Assembly: GCF_009765755.1 (NCBI RefSeq)
Contig: NZ_LMUV01000004.1
Location: 124,001 to 188,000, forward strand
Reading direction: 5' to 3'
Length of the DNA: 64,000 nucleotides
Source of the DNA: Rhodanobacter sp. L36
GTDB taxonomy: Bacteria; Pseudomonadota; Gammaproteobacteria; Xanthomonadales; Rhodanobacteraceae
Positions 25,790 through 33,719 of the stretch are shown here, one piece after another. The position numbers and the translations under genes were made by a program. A model generated the notes under the pieces. The model saw only the letters and a program-made list of their open reading frames with translations. It made no database searches and was not told where the DNA came from. Position 1 is the first letter of the stretch. Each line of letters opens with the position of its first letter.

Positions 25790-26527
25790 ATGAAAACCTT
25801 GCCGCTACTGGTATTCGCCCTGGGACTGGCCTTGGGCCTCACGCAGCCTTCCGAGGCGGCATCGCTGCGAATTTCGCCGATCGGCATCGACATGTCTGCT
25901 GCCGAGCGCGCGGCCTCGATGACACTGGTCAATACGGGCGCCGATCCAGTCAATCTGCAACTGCGCGTGTTCAAGTGGACACAGGTTCACGGCGAGGAAG
26001 TTCTGGAGCCGGCCACGGACATGCTGATCAGTCCGCCTGCGGCAACGATTCCGGCCGGCGCGTCCTACACGGTGCGCGTTGCCCGCCAGTCTGTCGCTTC
26101 CGTACAGAGTGAATTGAGCTACCGCGTTTTCATCGACGAGCTGCCCAAGCCGATTGATCCGCATACGCTGGGTCAGGGCGTTGCCATGGTGCTGCGTACC
26201 TCCTTGCCGGTTTTCGTGGTCGATCCCAATGCCTACGCCAAGCTCAGCTGGAAGGTGTGGCAGGACGCCAGCGGCGTGCATGCAGAGGCCATCAACAGCG
26301 GGTTGCGCCACGCCAAGATCATCGGCCTGACCGTGCAACCTGAAGGCGGTGCGTCCATGGTCTTCGGAGCCGGACTGAATGGCTACGTGTTGGCCGGCGC
26401 GCAGAAGCGCTTTGACCTGCAGCTGGATCCCAAGGCAAAGCCGCTGGTTGCCGGAACAGCCTTGAAACTCACCGCGCATGACGGCGGCGAAATGATCCAG
26501 GAAAGTGTGCATGTCGAGAGCCGTTGA
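25790..26527 (+). CDS. Periplasmic fimbrial chaperone (PapD-like, Csu type)
   Basis: The 245-residue protein has a signal peptide (MKTLPLLVFALGLALGLTQPSEA) and two immunoglobulin-like domains. Visible features are LRISPIGIDMSAAERAASMTLVNTG in strand A-B, SPPAATIPAGASYTVRVAR with the conserved arginine region, and ELSYRVFIDELP, which is the typical chaperone strand G motif. It stabilises SCPU subunits and delivers them to the usher encoded next. ATG 25790 is 20 bases after the pilin stop. The usher start overlaps its end by 17 bases. Confidence 0.92.
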   Translation: MKTLPLLVFALGLALGLTQPSEAASLRISPIGIDMSAAERAASMTLVNTGADPVNLQLRVFKWTQVHGEEVLEPATDMLISPPAATIPAGASYTVRVARQSVASVQSELSYRVFIDELPKPIDPHTLGQGVAMVLRTSLPVFVVDPNAYAKLSWKVWQDASGVHAEAINSGLRHAKIIGLTVQPEGGASMVFGAGLNGYVLAGAQKRFDLQLDPKAKPLVAGTALKLTAHDGGEMIQESVHVESR

Positions 26528-28946
26528 CCGGCGCACACGCCGATTCCTTTGCGCTGTCGTCACGCTCAACTTCAGCGTCGTCGCGTTTGCCGCGACGGGG
26601 AATTCCGCACTCATCCAGTCGACTCCACCGGAGCCGCCGTCGGTCGCCAGCAATCCTGGCGCCGGCCAGGTGATGGTGCTCGAAGTCGTGCTCAACAACA
26701 CCGACACGCATGAAATCCTTAATGTGGAACGCGCAGCCGATGGCAATTTCAGCGCCAGGGCCGGGGATCTGCGTCACCTGCGTTTGAGGATCGATCTGGC
26801 TATCGCGCCGGATGCGATGGTGCGCTTGCGCGACTTGGCCGGCATGGTGGTTCGCTATGACGAAGCTGCCCAGTCGCTGACATTGCAGGCACCGACATCG
26901 TTGCTTGAAAGCTATCAAGTCAATCTGGGCGGCGAGTCCCAGCCGACGGATCTCAAGTCCATGCGTCCGTTGTCGTCGGCGATCCTCAACTATGGCCTGT
27001 ACGACACGTGGCAGAGCGGGCGGAACTATGTGTCCGGCAATTTCGAAGGACTGCTGACCAATCGCGCCGGCGTCTTTTCGACAACAGCGCTGTACAACCA
27101 GAACGCCACGCCCGGCTACAGCAAAAGCGTGCGTCTGGACAGCAGTTGGCGTTACATCGACCCGGAGAAAATTCGCTCCTATACCGTCGGTGACTTTGTC
27201 AGCAACGCGCTGTCGTGGAACAACAGTGTGCGGCTTGCCGGTTTCCAGATCGCCAGCGCGTTCGACCAGCGCCCCGATGTCGTGACGGCTGCGCTACCGA
27301 AGTTCACCGGCTCGGCCGCCCTGCCGTCGACGCTGGATCTTTATGTGAATCAGCAGCAGGTTTTTTCCGGCAACGTGCCATCCGGTCCTTATCAACTCAA
27401 GTCGTTGCCCTCCATATCGGGTGGCAACGTGACACTTGTTGCTACGGATGCGACCGGCCGTCAGATCACCACGACACAGGCGTACTACTACAACGGACAA
27501 CAGTTGAAACAGGGCTTGCTGGAGTACTCGCTGGACGTTGGCGTGCCGCGATTGAACTACGGTGCGAAATCCGCCGACTACGACAACACATTGTTTGCCG
27601 CGGGCTCGTTGCGCTACGGCCTCACCAACAGCACGACTTTCGAAGGTCACGCTGAGTCTTCCGCCGATGGTTTAGCCAACCTGGGCGCCGGCATCGTGCA
27701 AAGTCTGGGTGGTTACGGCAGCGTCACCACGTCGCTGGCCGGCAGCCACTACAAAAACTGGTCCGGTGGACAAGCCGCGCTTCAGGTCGAAGGTATGGTT
27801 GGCGGGGTCCATTTGTATGCCGGCACCCAGCGCATCATAAGCGACTATTACGATCTGGCGCGCGTATCCAGTTACCGCTACCAGCGCCACAATCCGTTGC
27901 TCGATTCGGAGGGCGTTTACGACCCTCTCACTACCGCTCAGGCCAGCGCGATTGATCGTGCCGGTTTGAGTTTTCAACCCTGGTTCGACGCGACCACGGT
28001 GGACATCAGTTACAACCGGATCAAGTACTCCGGCAGCATGTTGCGCACGGTCAACCTAGCGCTTTCCCGCTCGCTTTCCCGACGGGTCAGCCTGTTTGCC
28101 AACGCTTTCACTGACGTGGACAACCACGATGACCGCGGCGCTTACCTTTCGGTAAACATCACGCTTGATCGCAACATCACCGCCCAGGCCACCGTCACGA
28201 GTGACGACGGCCACATGGGTCTCAGCCAGCAGGTCAATGGTCTTTCGGGACAACGACAGGGTGATGTCGGCTGGGGAGTTGCCAACGCCACGTATGCCGA
28301 TGCGCCGGACCAGAGCAGCGCCTATGTCAACTGGCGCACGCCGCAGGCGCAACTGCGCGCGCAGGTTTATCAGTACGGCAACAGCACCAGCAGCAACTTG
28401 TCAGTTGAAGGTTCGCTGGTAGCGGCCGGCGGCGGTTTGTTTGCTGCGGACCAGATCGGCAATGCCTACGCGATCGTCACCAACGCCGGGCCAGGCGCGG
28501 AGGTGATGCAGGGCGGTGTCCTCATCGGGCAGGCGAACAGTAACGGCCGTGCCCTGCTGCCGAACATCACGCCCTATTACGAGCAGCACGTTTACCTCGA
28601 CCCTTCGACCATGGCCGATGGCTGGGTGCCTGCGGTCACCGAGCGTGTTGCCGTCGCCGGCTTCCGTCAGGGCACGATCGTCGACTTCGGCGCCAAGCTG
28701 GTTCATGCCGCCGTGCTGGTGCTGCGCGGAAAAGACGGCAAGCTGCTCGGCCCTGGCTACACCGCTCATCTGGAAGGCGGCGACAACTTCGTGGTCGGTT
28801 ATGACGGCGAGGTCTATGTCAGCGGGTTGACCGCCCACAACCGTGTCACCGTCGACTTCGGTTCCGCGGGAAGTTGTGCAGCGAACTTCGACTACGACAT
28901 GAAGAGTCCGGCACAAGCGAAGATAGGACCACTGACATGCCATTGA
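26511..28946 (+). CDS. Outer membrane usher protein (Csu type)
   Basis: The 811-residue usher forms the outer membrane secretion pore and assembly platform. It has a signal peptide (cleavage near AFA-ATGN), an N-terminal chaperone-binding domain, and a 24-stranded barrel region containing LPSTLDLYVNQQQVFSGNVPSGPYQL and the plug area, followed by C-terminal domains (RALLPNITPYYEQHVYLDPSTM, FRQGTIVDFGAKLVHAAVLVLRG). These match FimD/PapC-family ushers of the shorter Csu subfamily. ATG 26511 is preferred over GTG 26505. The stop overlaps the next start by 10 bases, so expression is coupled. Confidence 0.93.
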   Translation: MSRAVDRRTRRFLCAVVTLNFSVVAFAATGNSALIQSTPPEPPSVASNPGAGQVMVLEVVLNNTDTHEILNVERAADGNFSARAGDLRHLRLRIDLAIAPDAMVRLRDLAGMVVRYDEAAQSLTLQAPTSLLESYQVNLGGESQPTDLKSMRPLSSAILNYGLYDTWQSGRNYVSGNFEGLLTNRAGVFSTTALYNQNATPGYSKSVRLDSSWRYIDPEKIRSYTVGDFVSNALSWNNSVRLAGFQIASAFDQRPDVVTAALPKFTGSAALPSTLDLYVNQQQVFSGNVPSGPYQLKSLPSISGGNVTLVATDATGRQITTTQAYYYNGQQLKQGLLEYSLDVGVPRLNYGAKSADYDNTLFAAGSLRYGLTNSTTFEGHAESSADGLANLGAGIVQSLGGYGSVTTSLAGSHYKNWSGGQAALQVEGMVGGVHLYAGTQRIISDYYDLARVSSYRYQRHNPLLDSEGVYDPLTTAQASAIDRAGLSFQPWFDATTVDISYNRIKYSGSMLRTVNLALSRSLSRRVSLFANAFTDVDNHDDRGAYLSVNITLDRNITAQATVTSDDGHMGLSQQVNGLSGQRQGDVGWGVANATYADAPDQSSAYVNWRTPQAQLRAQVYQYGNSTSSNLSVEGSLVAAGGGLFAADQIGNAYAIVTNAGPGAEVMQGGVLIGQANSNGRALLPNITPYYEQHVYLDPSTMADGWVPAVTERVAVAGFRQGTIVDFGAKLVHAAVLVLRGKDGKLLGPGYTAHLEGGDNFVVGYDGEVYVSGLTAHNRVTVDFGSAGSCAANFDYDMKSPAQAKIGPLTCH

Positions 28947-29311
28947 AGACGTCCATTCCGATGGCTGTCAGCCTGGCTCTGCTGATACAGGCAGTGCCCG
29001 CGTCCGCGCAAAACCTGATACCCGCAAACAACGCCAATCTGTATCCGCTAGGACCGAAGGGACTCGCAACTACCGGTCAGCCGCGCGCGTTTGGACGTCT
29101 ATTTGTTCAGTTGGAAGTGATGCCTGCCTGCACTGTCGATGCGGGTGGCTCGGTGTCGATTCGCTGCACACGCGGCGTGGTTTATCGCGCGTGGGTCCTC
29201 AACGATACCGACGCAGGGTTTGGCCGGTTTCAGGTCGGCGATTCGCGACCCGCTTCCGGTTCCGGTGAACTCGTACGCATCGAAGCGCAACGTCTGGACG
29301 TGGAGTTCTGA
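28937..29311 (+). CDS. Small secreted SCPU-like protein, truncated domain
   Basis: The 124-residue product has a signal peptide (cleavage near ASA-QNLI) and a short domain with FVQLEVMPACTVDAGGSVSIRCTRGVVYRAWVLND, which resembles the second half of an SCPU fold (the VxCxxGxxYxVxL segment). The FG-containing strand and the C-terminal strand of normal SCPU pilins are not recognisable, although the protein ends in an aromatic residue (LDVEF). It may be a specialised minor subunit or an adaptor between usher and tip. Its start overlaps the usher stop and its stop overlaps the next start (TGATG), so it is firmly part of the operon. Confidence 0.7.
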   Translation: MPLKTSIPMAVSLALLIQAVPASAQNLIPANNANLYPLGPKGLATTGQPRAFGRLFVQLEVMPACTVDAGGSVSIRCTRGVVYRAWVLNDTDAGFGRFQVGDSRPASGSGELVRIEAQRLDVEF

Positions 29312-30378
29312 TGATGACGACGTATTTCCCATCACTGTTGCGCCGCTGTTGGAAAGGGATGATGACCCTGCTTGCCTGTGGCGGCATCGTGGGCAACTTG
29401 CTGGTGGCAAGCCTGGTGGGCACGCCGTTGATGCTGGTTTCCACACCGGCCATGGCGACATGCAACATGACGGGTCCGACATCGCAGACCTACTCCTACA
29501 CCGCGGCCAACATCAGCCAAGCAGCGCCTGCGCAGTTTGCCAATACCTGGTCCTGTTATTCGACCAACATTTTCGGCACGAAGACGTTCGGCAACAGCAA
29601 CAACATTTGCTATCGATCAACGTTCGATGGCACGGCGGTCAACGGCGCCAACTCGATGACTTATACGGTGGGGGTCAACGACAGCCGGAACACCGTCACG
29701 AACATGGTCAGCAACACGGTTTACGGCCTCTACACCACGCCAGTGAGTGGTACGACGCCGCTGGCGACCACGTTCACGGTGACAGTTCCGGCCGGGCAGG
29801 CGACCGGCAAGGCCGTCGGCACCTATTCCGATACGGCCGTCCAATTCGCATTCGATGAACAGGGAAATGGCGGTGCGTGCGAAGGCAACTTCGTATCCAG
29901 CTCGGACAACTGGGATGCCATCAATCCGGTGGCTTACACCGTCAACTACGTTGTCCCTTCCGTGTGCACGCTGGTTTCAACTTCGAAAGTCGACTTCGGC
30001 AATCTCGCGAGTGGGGCAACCATTGCGACTGCGGGAGTGGCGACGACCGGGTCAGTGGTCGTGAACTGCAATGCGAACGCGCCATATACCGTTTATCTGA
30101 GCGATGGCGGGCAGCGGATTGCTGGCGGATCTCGCCAGATGGCAAACGGAAGTGCCCGACTTCCTTACCAACTCTATAAAAGCACCAGCTATGTGACGAG
30201 CCAAATCTGGGATGCCACGGGCGGTACCGGCAGCCTCGGCGGGGCAGGCGGCCAAGGAGGGACGGGCAATGGGCTCAATCAAAGCCTGACGGTATATGCG
30301 CTGATTCCCGGCGGCACGATCGTGCCCGCCACCACCGGCGCCTATAACGACACAGTTCTCGTGACCGTGACTTATTGA
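29311..30378 (+). CDS. Two-domain SCPU tip adhesin (CsuE-like)
   Basis: The 355-residue protein has an N-terminal membrane segment acting as signal (cleavage near AMA-TCNM), a first domain rich in Ser/Thr/Asn (about 50-225) and a second SCPU domain (about 230-355) with VCTLVSTSKVDFGNLASG, VVVNCNANAPYTVYLSDGG and the terminal LVTVTY strand. This two-domain layout is that of CsuE, the tip subunit of Acinetobacter Csu pili, whose first domain binds hydrophobic surfaces. Length is similar. A Gly-rich loop (GGTGSLGGAGGQGGTGNG) lies in the second domain. It follows the small SCPU-like gene with overlap. Confidence 0.83.
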   Translation: MMTTYFPSLLRRCWKGMMTLLACGGIVGNLLVASLVGTPLMLVSTPAMATCNMTGPTSQTYSYTAANISQAAPAQFANTWSCYSTNIFGTKTFGNSNNICYRSTFDGTAVNGANSMTYTVGVNDSRNTVTNMVSNTVYGLYTTPVSGTTPLATTFTVTVPAGQATGKAVGTYSDTAVQFAFDEQGNGGACEGNFVSSSDNWDAINPVAYTVNYVVPSVCTLVSTSKVDFGNLASGATIATAGVATTGSVVVNCNANAPYTVYLSDGGQRIAGGSRQMANGSARLPYQLYKSTSYVTSQIWDATGGTGSLGGAGGQGGTGNGLNQSLTVYALIPGGTIVPATTGAYNDTVLVTVTY

Positions 30379-30469
30379 GGTGATTGCCATGCCGACCATG
30401 GATCAGATATCCGAGCTGCCGCATCGCCAGGTCACTTCGACTGGACCGCCTTCCATCGACCGCCTCTCT

Positions 30470-30492
30470 CGTCCGGATGGGGCCACCGGACG
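30470..30492 (+). promoter_or_regulatory. Hairpin between tip adhesin and major pilin genes
   Basis: CGTCCGG pairs with CCGGACG around a 9-base loop in the 205-base gap before the major pilin. It has no U-tract. It may stabilise the downstream pilin mRNA or weakly terminate the upstream transcript, allowing different subunit amounts. Confidence 0.35.
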
Positions 30493-30583
30493 ACACCATC
30501 TGTGCCCCGACTACCTGCATTCTGCGCAGGCAATTCAAGCTTTACCTGACGCTTCATCACTCATCCAATCAAAGGACATCATC

Positions 30584-31114
30584 ATGCGTAAGACAACTCT
30601 CAGCCTGGGCCTCGGCTTGCTCGCCAGCGCGCTCGTCATCCCGGCTTTCGCGGCCACCACCATCAACGGCAACCTGACAGTTCAGGCAACGGTCGTATCC
30701 ACTTGCACCCTCAATACGGCTGCCGCTGCGGGTGCCGGTAACGGCCTCCTCAACTTCGGTCAGGTGACCTCGACCATTGGTGCTGTCAATGCCGACACCA
30801 CGACGGCTGGCAACTATGGCCTGTCGGTTGTCTGCAGCAACCTCACGCCTTATACCGTGTTTGCAAACAGCGGTGCGAACGCCTCCGGCGGTCAGAACAA
30901 CATGAAGGGGCCGGGTGCGGCATTGCTGCCTTACAACCTGTACACATCGTCGGCAAGGACAACCGCGTTCCCGATTACCTCCGGGGCGGCTCTGAGCTTC
31001 ACGGGTAACGGTACTTCGCAGACCATTCCGTTCTATGGACAGATTCCGGCAGGCACAACATTGCCGGCGGCGGGTGCTTACATCGATACCGTTGTGTTGT
31101 CGATCACCTACTAA
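30584..31114 (+). CDS. SCPU domain pilin, probable major subunit
   Basis: The 176-residue protein has a clean signal peptide (MRKTTLSLGLGLLASALVIPAFA) and one SCPU domain with TINGNLTVQATVVSTCTLNT, NGLLNFGQVTST, LSVVCSNLTPYTVFANSG and terminal AYIDTVVLSITY. Composition is rich in Ala, Thr, Gly and Asn and low in charge, typical of an abundant pilus rod subunit; size and layout resemble CsuA/B. A strong ribosome-binding site (AAAGGA) and a 205-base upstream gap that could hold its own promoter support high expression. The major-subunit call is inference from these features. Confidence 0.85.
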   Translation: MRKTTLSLGLGLLASALVIPAFAATTINGNLTVQATVVSTCTLNTAAAAGAGNGLLNFGQVTSTIGAVNADTTTAGNYGLSVVCSNLTPYTVFANSGANASGGQNNMKGPGAALLPYNLYTSSARTTAFPITSGAALSFTGNGTSQTIPFYGQIPAGTTLPAAGAYIDTVVLSITY

Positions 31115-31226
31115 TAGGTCAGGCCGCATGGCTCAAAATCAGTCTGCCTGCGTGGCGTCCGCAATGAACGTCATGCAGGCGGCTGCTGCAGCCACGAAAA
31201 ACCGTGTCTTGTATCGGAATTGCGTC

Positions 31227-31772
31227 ATGATGCGAACCGCAAATTTGGTTATGTTTGCAAGCGTCCTGAGTATTCAGGGCGCTTTGCTTGAGGGCGTCCA
31301 TGCCGGCGAGGCGCGCAGCACACTCAGCGTTGCGGCGAACGTGACCAGTTATTGCGATATCGGCGGAAGTTTCTCGATGAAACTTCCAACGGGTCTGCTC
31401 GATTTCGGCAGCCATCGCATCGTCGATGCCCTGTCGGGCTTGAACGATCAGGATCTCACCCAGCCGGTCAAGGGCATCATGCCGTTGCTGTGCAGCGACA
31501 GCCATGCCACGCCACAGGTTTCCTTCGGTTTCGGGCTGCATGCCCGAGGCAGGCAACGCAATCTGCTGGGGCCAGGAGGTTCTCTTGTCCCTTATGAACT
31601 TCTACGCGGAAACAGCCCCAGTCACGGACTGTGGGATGAAAATACTTACCCGGTACCTTCCGTGGCAGGCAAGCCCGGCGACATTCCGGTCTACGGATAC
31701 ATTCCGGCGTTGCCCACGAATGCGAGAGACGGGTCGTACACCGATACCGTGACGGTCAAGATCGATTTCTGA
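31227..31772 (+). CDS. SCPU domain minor pilin subunit
   Basis: The 181-residue secreted protein has a signal peptide (MMRTANLVMFASVLSIQGALLEGVHA) and an SCPU-type domain with STLSVAANVTSYCDIGG, GLLDFGSHRIVDAL, VSFGFGLHARGRQRNLLGPG and terminal SYTDTVTVKIDF. It resembles the first subunit of the operon (shared LxFGLHAxGxQRxL region), suggesting an old duplication. ATG 31227 has CGGAA upstream and places the signal peptide at the start; ATG 31128, closer to the previous stop, would give a 214-residue form with an unlikely leader. Confidence 0.8.
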   Translation: MMRTANLVMFASVLSIQGALLEGVHAGEARSTLSVAANVTSYCDIGGSFSMKLPTGLLDFGSHRIVDALSGLNDQDLTQPVKGIMPLLCSDSHATPQVSFGFGLHARGRQRNLLGPGGSLVPYELLRGNSPSHGLWDENTYPVPSVAGKPGDIPVYGYIPALPTNARDGSYTDTVTVKIDF

Positions 31773-31824
31773 ATTTCCGTCGAGATGATTCAACGTGTCT
31801 CGACTTCGATGATGTAAAGCACGC

Positions 31825-31876
31825 TTGACACGAGCGCGCGCCGCTCGTACGCTGGGTATGTCAAGGTTGCTTGACA
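31825..31876 (+). promoter_or_regulatory. Promoter and operator-like palindrome before the hydrolase/NatAB locus
   Basis: TTGACA at 31825 with TACGCT 17 bases later (31848) could be a promoter. Next follows TGTCAA-N6-TTGACA (31859-31876), a perfect 6-bp palindrome placed between the likely start site and the ribosome-binding site GGGAGG. Together there are three TTGACA half sites in 52 bases. The palindrome could be an operator, perhaps for the Xre regulator encoded downstream. Confidence 0.4.
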
Positions 31877-31894
31877 TATCGGGAGGTGATCAGC

Positions 31895-32821
31895 GTGCGC
31901 AAAGTTGAGCGGTTTCGCCAAATGGTTTTTCCGTTGCTGTCCTTGTCGCTGATGCTGGCCGGCAGCCATGCCGTGCTCGCAGATCAGGTGGGCACGACGG
32001 TCGTCGGCACGCTGAAAGTGGAGTGCCATGGCGATCATGGTCGCGCAGTCATCCTGATTCCCGGTCTGCAAGGTGGCCCATGGGTCTGGCAACAGACGAT
32101 CGAGCACCTGGAAAAAGACCACGTCGTCTATGCGGTCACCCTGGCCGGCTTCGACGGCGTGCCGGTGCCCAAGGACGGCGGCAACCTGTTCGATCGCGCG
32201 GACGCGTCGCTTCTGCAACTGATTCGGCAACAGAAGATCGACAAACCCGTATTGGTCGGCCACAGCCTCGGCGGCACGCTCTCGCTGCGTTTCGCCGGCG
32301 AGCATGCAGCGCTCATTTCCGGCGTGGTCGCGGTAGACGGCTTGCCGCTTTTCCCCGGCATGGATCGGGTCAGCGAGCAACAGCGCCTCGCGATGGCCGC
32401 GAACATGCGCGAAAAAATGTCGCAATCATCCGCGGAAGAATTCAAGGCGCAGTCGACGGGCTACATGCAGCACATAGGCGTGATCGATCCACAACTTGCC
32501 GCGCGCTACGCACCGATGAATGCACGCAGCGACATCAAGGCCACGGCGGAATACATGTCGGAAGACCTCGCCGCCGATCTGCGTCCCGGCCTGAACAACG
32601 CCAACGTGCCGATCCTCGAAATTTCGCCTTACAACGCACCGGATTTCAGCAGGCCGCCGATGGCGATGAGCGAAGCGCAGAAAACCGCCTACTACCAAAG
32701 CCTGTTGGCGAATGCGCCACAAGCGAAGGTGGTTTCCATTTCGTCATCACGGCATTTCGTGATGCTCGATCAGCCATCCAAATTCCAGCACACGCTGGAC
32801 GACTTTCTGAAGTCGCTCTGA
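31895..32821 (+). CDS. Secreted or lipid-side alpha/beta hydrolase
   Basis: The 308-residue product has an N-terminal signal segment (MVFPLLSLSLMLAGSHAVLA) and an alpha/beta hydrolase fold. The oxyanion region reads VILIPGLQGGPWVW, the nucleophile elbow GHSLGG (serine about residue 123), and the catalytic histidine is probably in SSSRHFVMLDQP near the C-terminus. Substrate is unknown; the mature enzyme should act in the periplasm. GTG 31895 was chosen because GGGAGG lies 9 bases upstream. The next gene starts 10 bases after the stop, so it probably belongs to the same transcript as the membrane protein and regulator. Confidence 0.78.
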   Translation: MRKVERFRQMVFPLLSLSLMLAGSHAVLADQVGTTVVGTLKVECHGDHGRAVILIPGLQGGPWVWQQTIEHLEKDHVVYAVTLAGFDGVPVPKDGGNLFDRADASLLQLIRQQKIDKPVLVGHSLGGTLSLRFAGEHAALISGVVAVDGLPLFPGMDRVSEQQRLAMAANMREKMSQSSAEEFKAQSTGYMQHIGVIDPQLAARYAPMNARSDIKATAEYMSEDLAADLRPGLNNANVPILEISPYNAPDFSRPPMAMSEAQKTAYYQSLLANAPQAKVVSISSSRHFVMLDQPSKFQHTLDDFLKSL

Positions 32822-32831
32822 GGGTATCGAC

Positions 32832-33452
32832 ATGGCGCGTCTGAAAGAAAAGCGTTACGAGCAACACCTGATGGTGGCGATGTCGATCTACGTCGCGGTC
32901 ATGTTGCTGGTCTGGCCGCTGGTGGCCAAGGTCGGCAGTGTGCCGCTGAAGTGGCTTCTTGCGCTCGCGCCGACGCTGCCCATGCTCTACGTGATCTGGC
33001 TGATGGCCCAGCGCATTCGCGACAGCGATGAGCTTGAACAACGCATGCATCTCGTGGCACTTGGCGTTGCCACGGCGGTGGTCGGTGTTCTCAGCCTCAT
33101 GGGTGGGTTTCTGGCGGCATCGGGTGTGCTCGCGATCGACGGCAGAATCCTGATTTGGGTTTTCCCGGTGATGATGGCTTCGTACGGCATCACCCGCTGG
33201 CGCGTCGCGCGTGCATACAACAGCGACATGTCATGCGATGGCGACAGCGGCATTCCGATGCACTGGCGACTGGCATTCGTCGCCGCGGCGTTGGGCGCGG
33301 TGGGCATCTTCGCGCTGCTGCGCCGCGATGCATTCGACGCCGGCATGTTTGCCGGCATGGCGGGAGCGTTCATCGCGCTCGCGCTGGCGAAGCTCGTCGC
33401 ATTTCTTCGTCGTCGCCGTGACGCGGAATCCGGGCGCGGCGATGCGCGTTGA
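32832..33452 (+). CDS. Multi-pass membrane protein of unknown function
   Basis: The 206-residue product has about six hydrophobic helices (around residues 15-32, 38-57, 73-96, 103-122, 143-160 and 168-188), with a charged loop RIRDSDELEQRMH between helices two and three and a basic C-terminus. I do not recognise a named family. Membrane proteins with a similar DELEQRMHL segment often sit directly upstream of a short YozG-like Xre regulator, as here, so the two may act together. The start ATG follows a GAGGG element. No enzymatic motif is visible. Confidence 0.65.
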   Translation: MARLKEKRYEQHLMVAMSIYVAVMLLVWPLVAKVGSVPLKWLLALAPTLPMLYVIWLMAQRIRDSDELEQRMHLVALGVATAVVGVLSLMGGFLAASGVLAIDGRILIWVFPVMMASYGITRWRVARAYNSDMSCDGDSGIPMHWRLAFVAAALGAVGIFALLRRDAFDAGMFAGMAGAFIALALAKLVAFLRRRRDAESGRGDAR

Positions 33453-33515
33453 GCGCGCCACCGCGGCGATGTTGCATCAGCGCATGCCGTCGCTTTCGCG
33501 CGCCTGGTGCCGCCG

Positions 33516-33713
33516 ATGAAAAACCATGTCCGTGAATTGCGCGCGGAACAAGGCTGGTCGCAGGCGGATCTCGGCGAGCAGCTCGACGTATCGCGGCAGA
33601 CCGTCAACGCGATCGAAACCGGAAAGTACGATCCCAGCCTGCCGCTGGCGTTCAAGATCGCGACATTGTTTGGTCATTCCATCGAATCGATTTTTGTACC
33701 GGGTGAGGAGTAA
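33516..33713 (+). CDS. Short Xre-family transcriptional regulator (YozG-like)
   Basis: The 65-residue protein is almost entirely a helix-turn-helix domain: MKNHVRELRAEQGWSQADLG, then QLDVSRQTVNAIETGKYDPS and LPLAFKIATLFGHSIESIF. This is the compact type that often regulates adjacent membrane or transporter genes and ends in FxxGEE. ATG 33516 is preferred; a GTG at 33507 would add three residues. It lies six bases before the peptidase gene and probably controls this locus, with the palindrome at 31859-31876 as a possible target (inference). Confidence 0.85.
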   Translation: MKNHVRELRAEQGWSQADLGEQLDVSRQTVNAIETGKYDPSLPLAFKIATLFGHSIESIFVPGEE

Positions 33714-33719
33714 CAACAC

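Noticed and set aside
32832-33452. Membrane protein considered as a toxin-immunity or holin-like factor
   Set aside because: Six helices and the position before a YozG-like regulator fit an ordinary uncharacterised membrane protein; nothing supports a toxin role.
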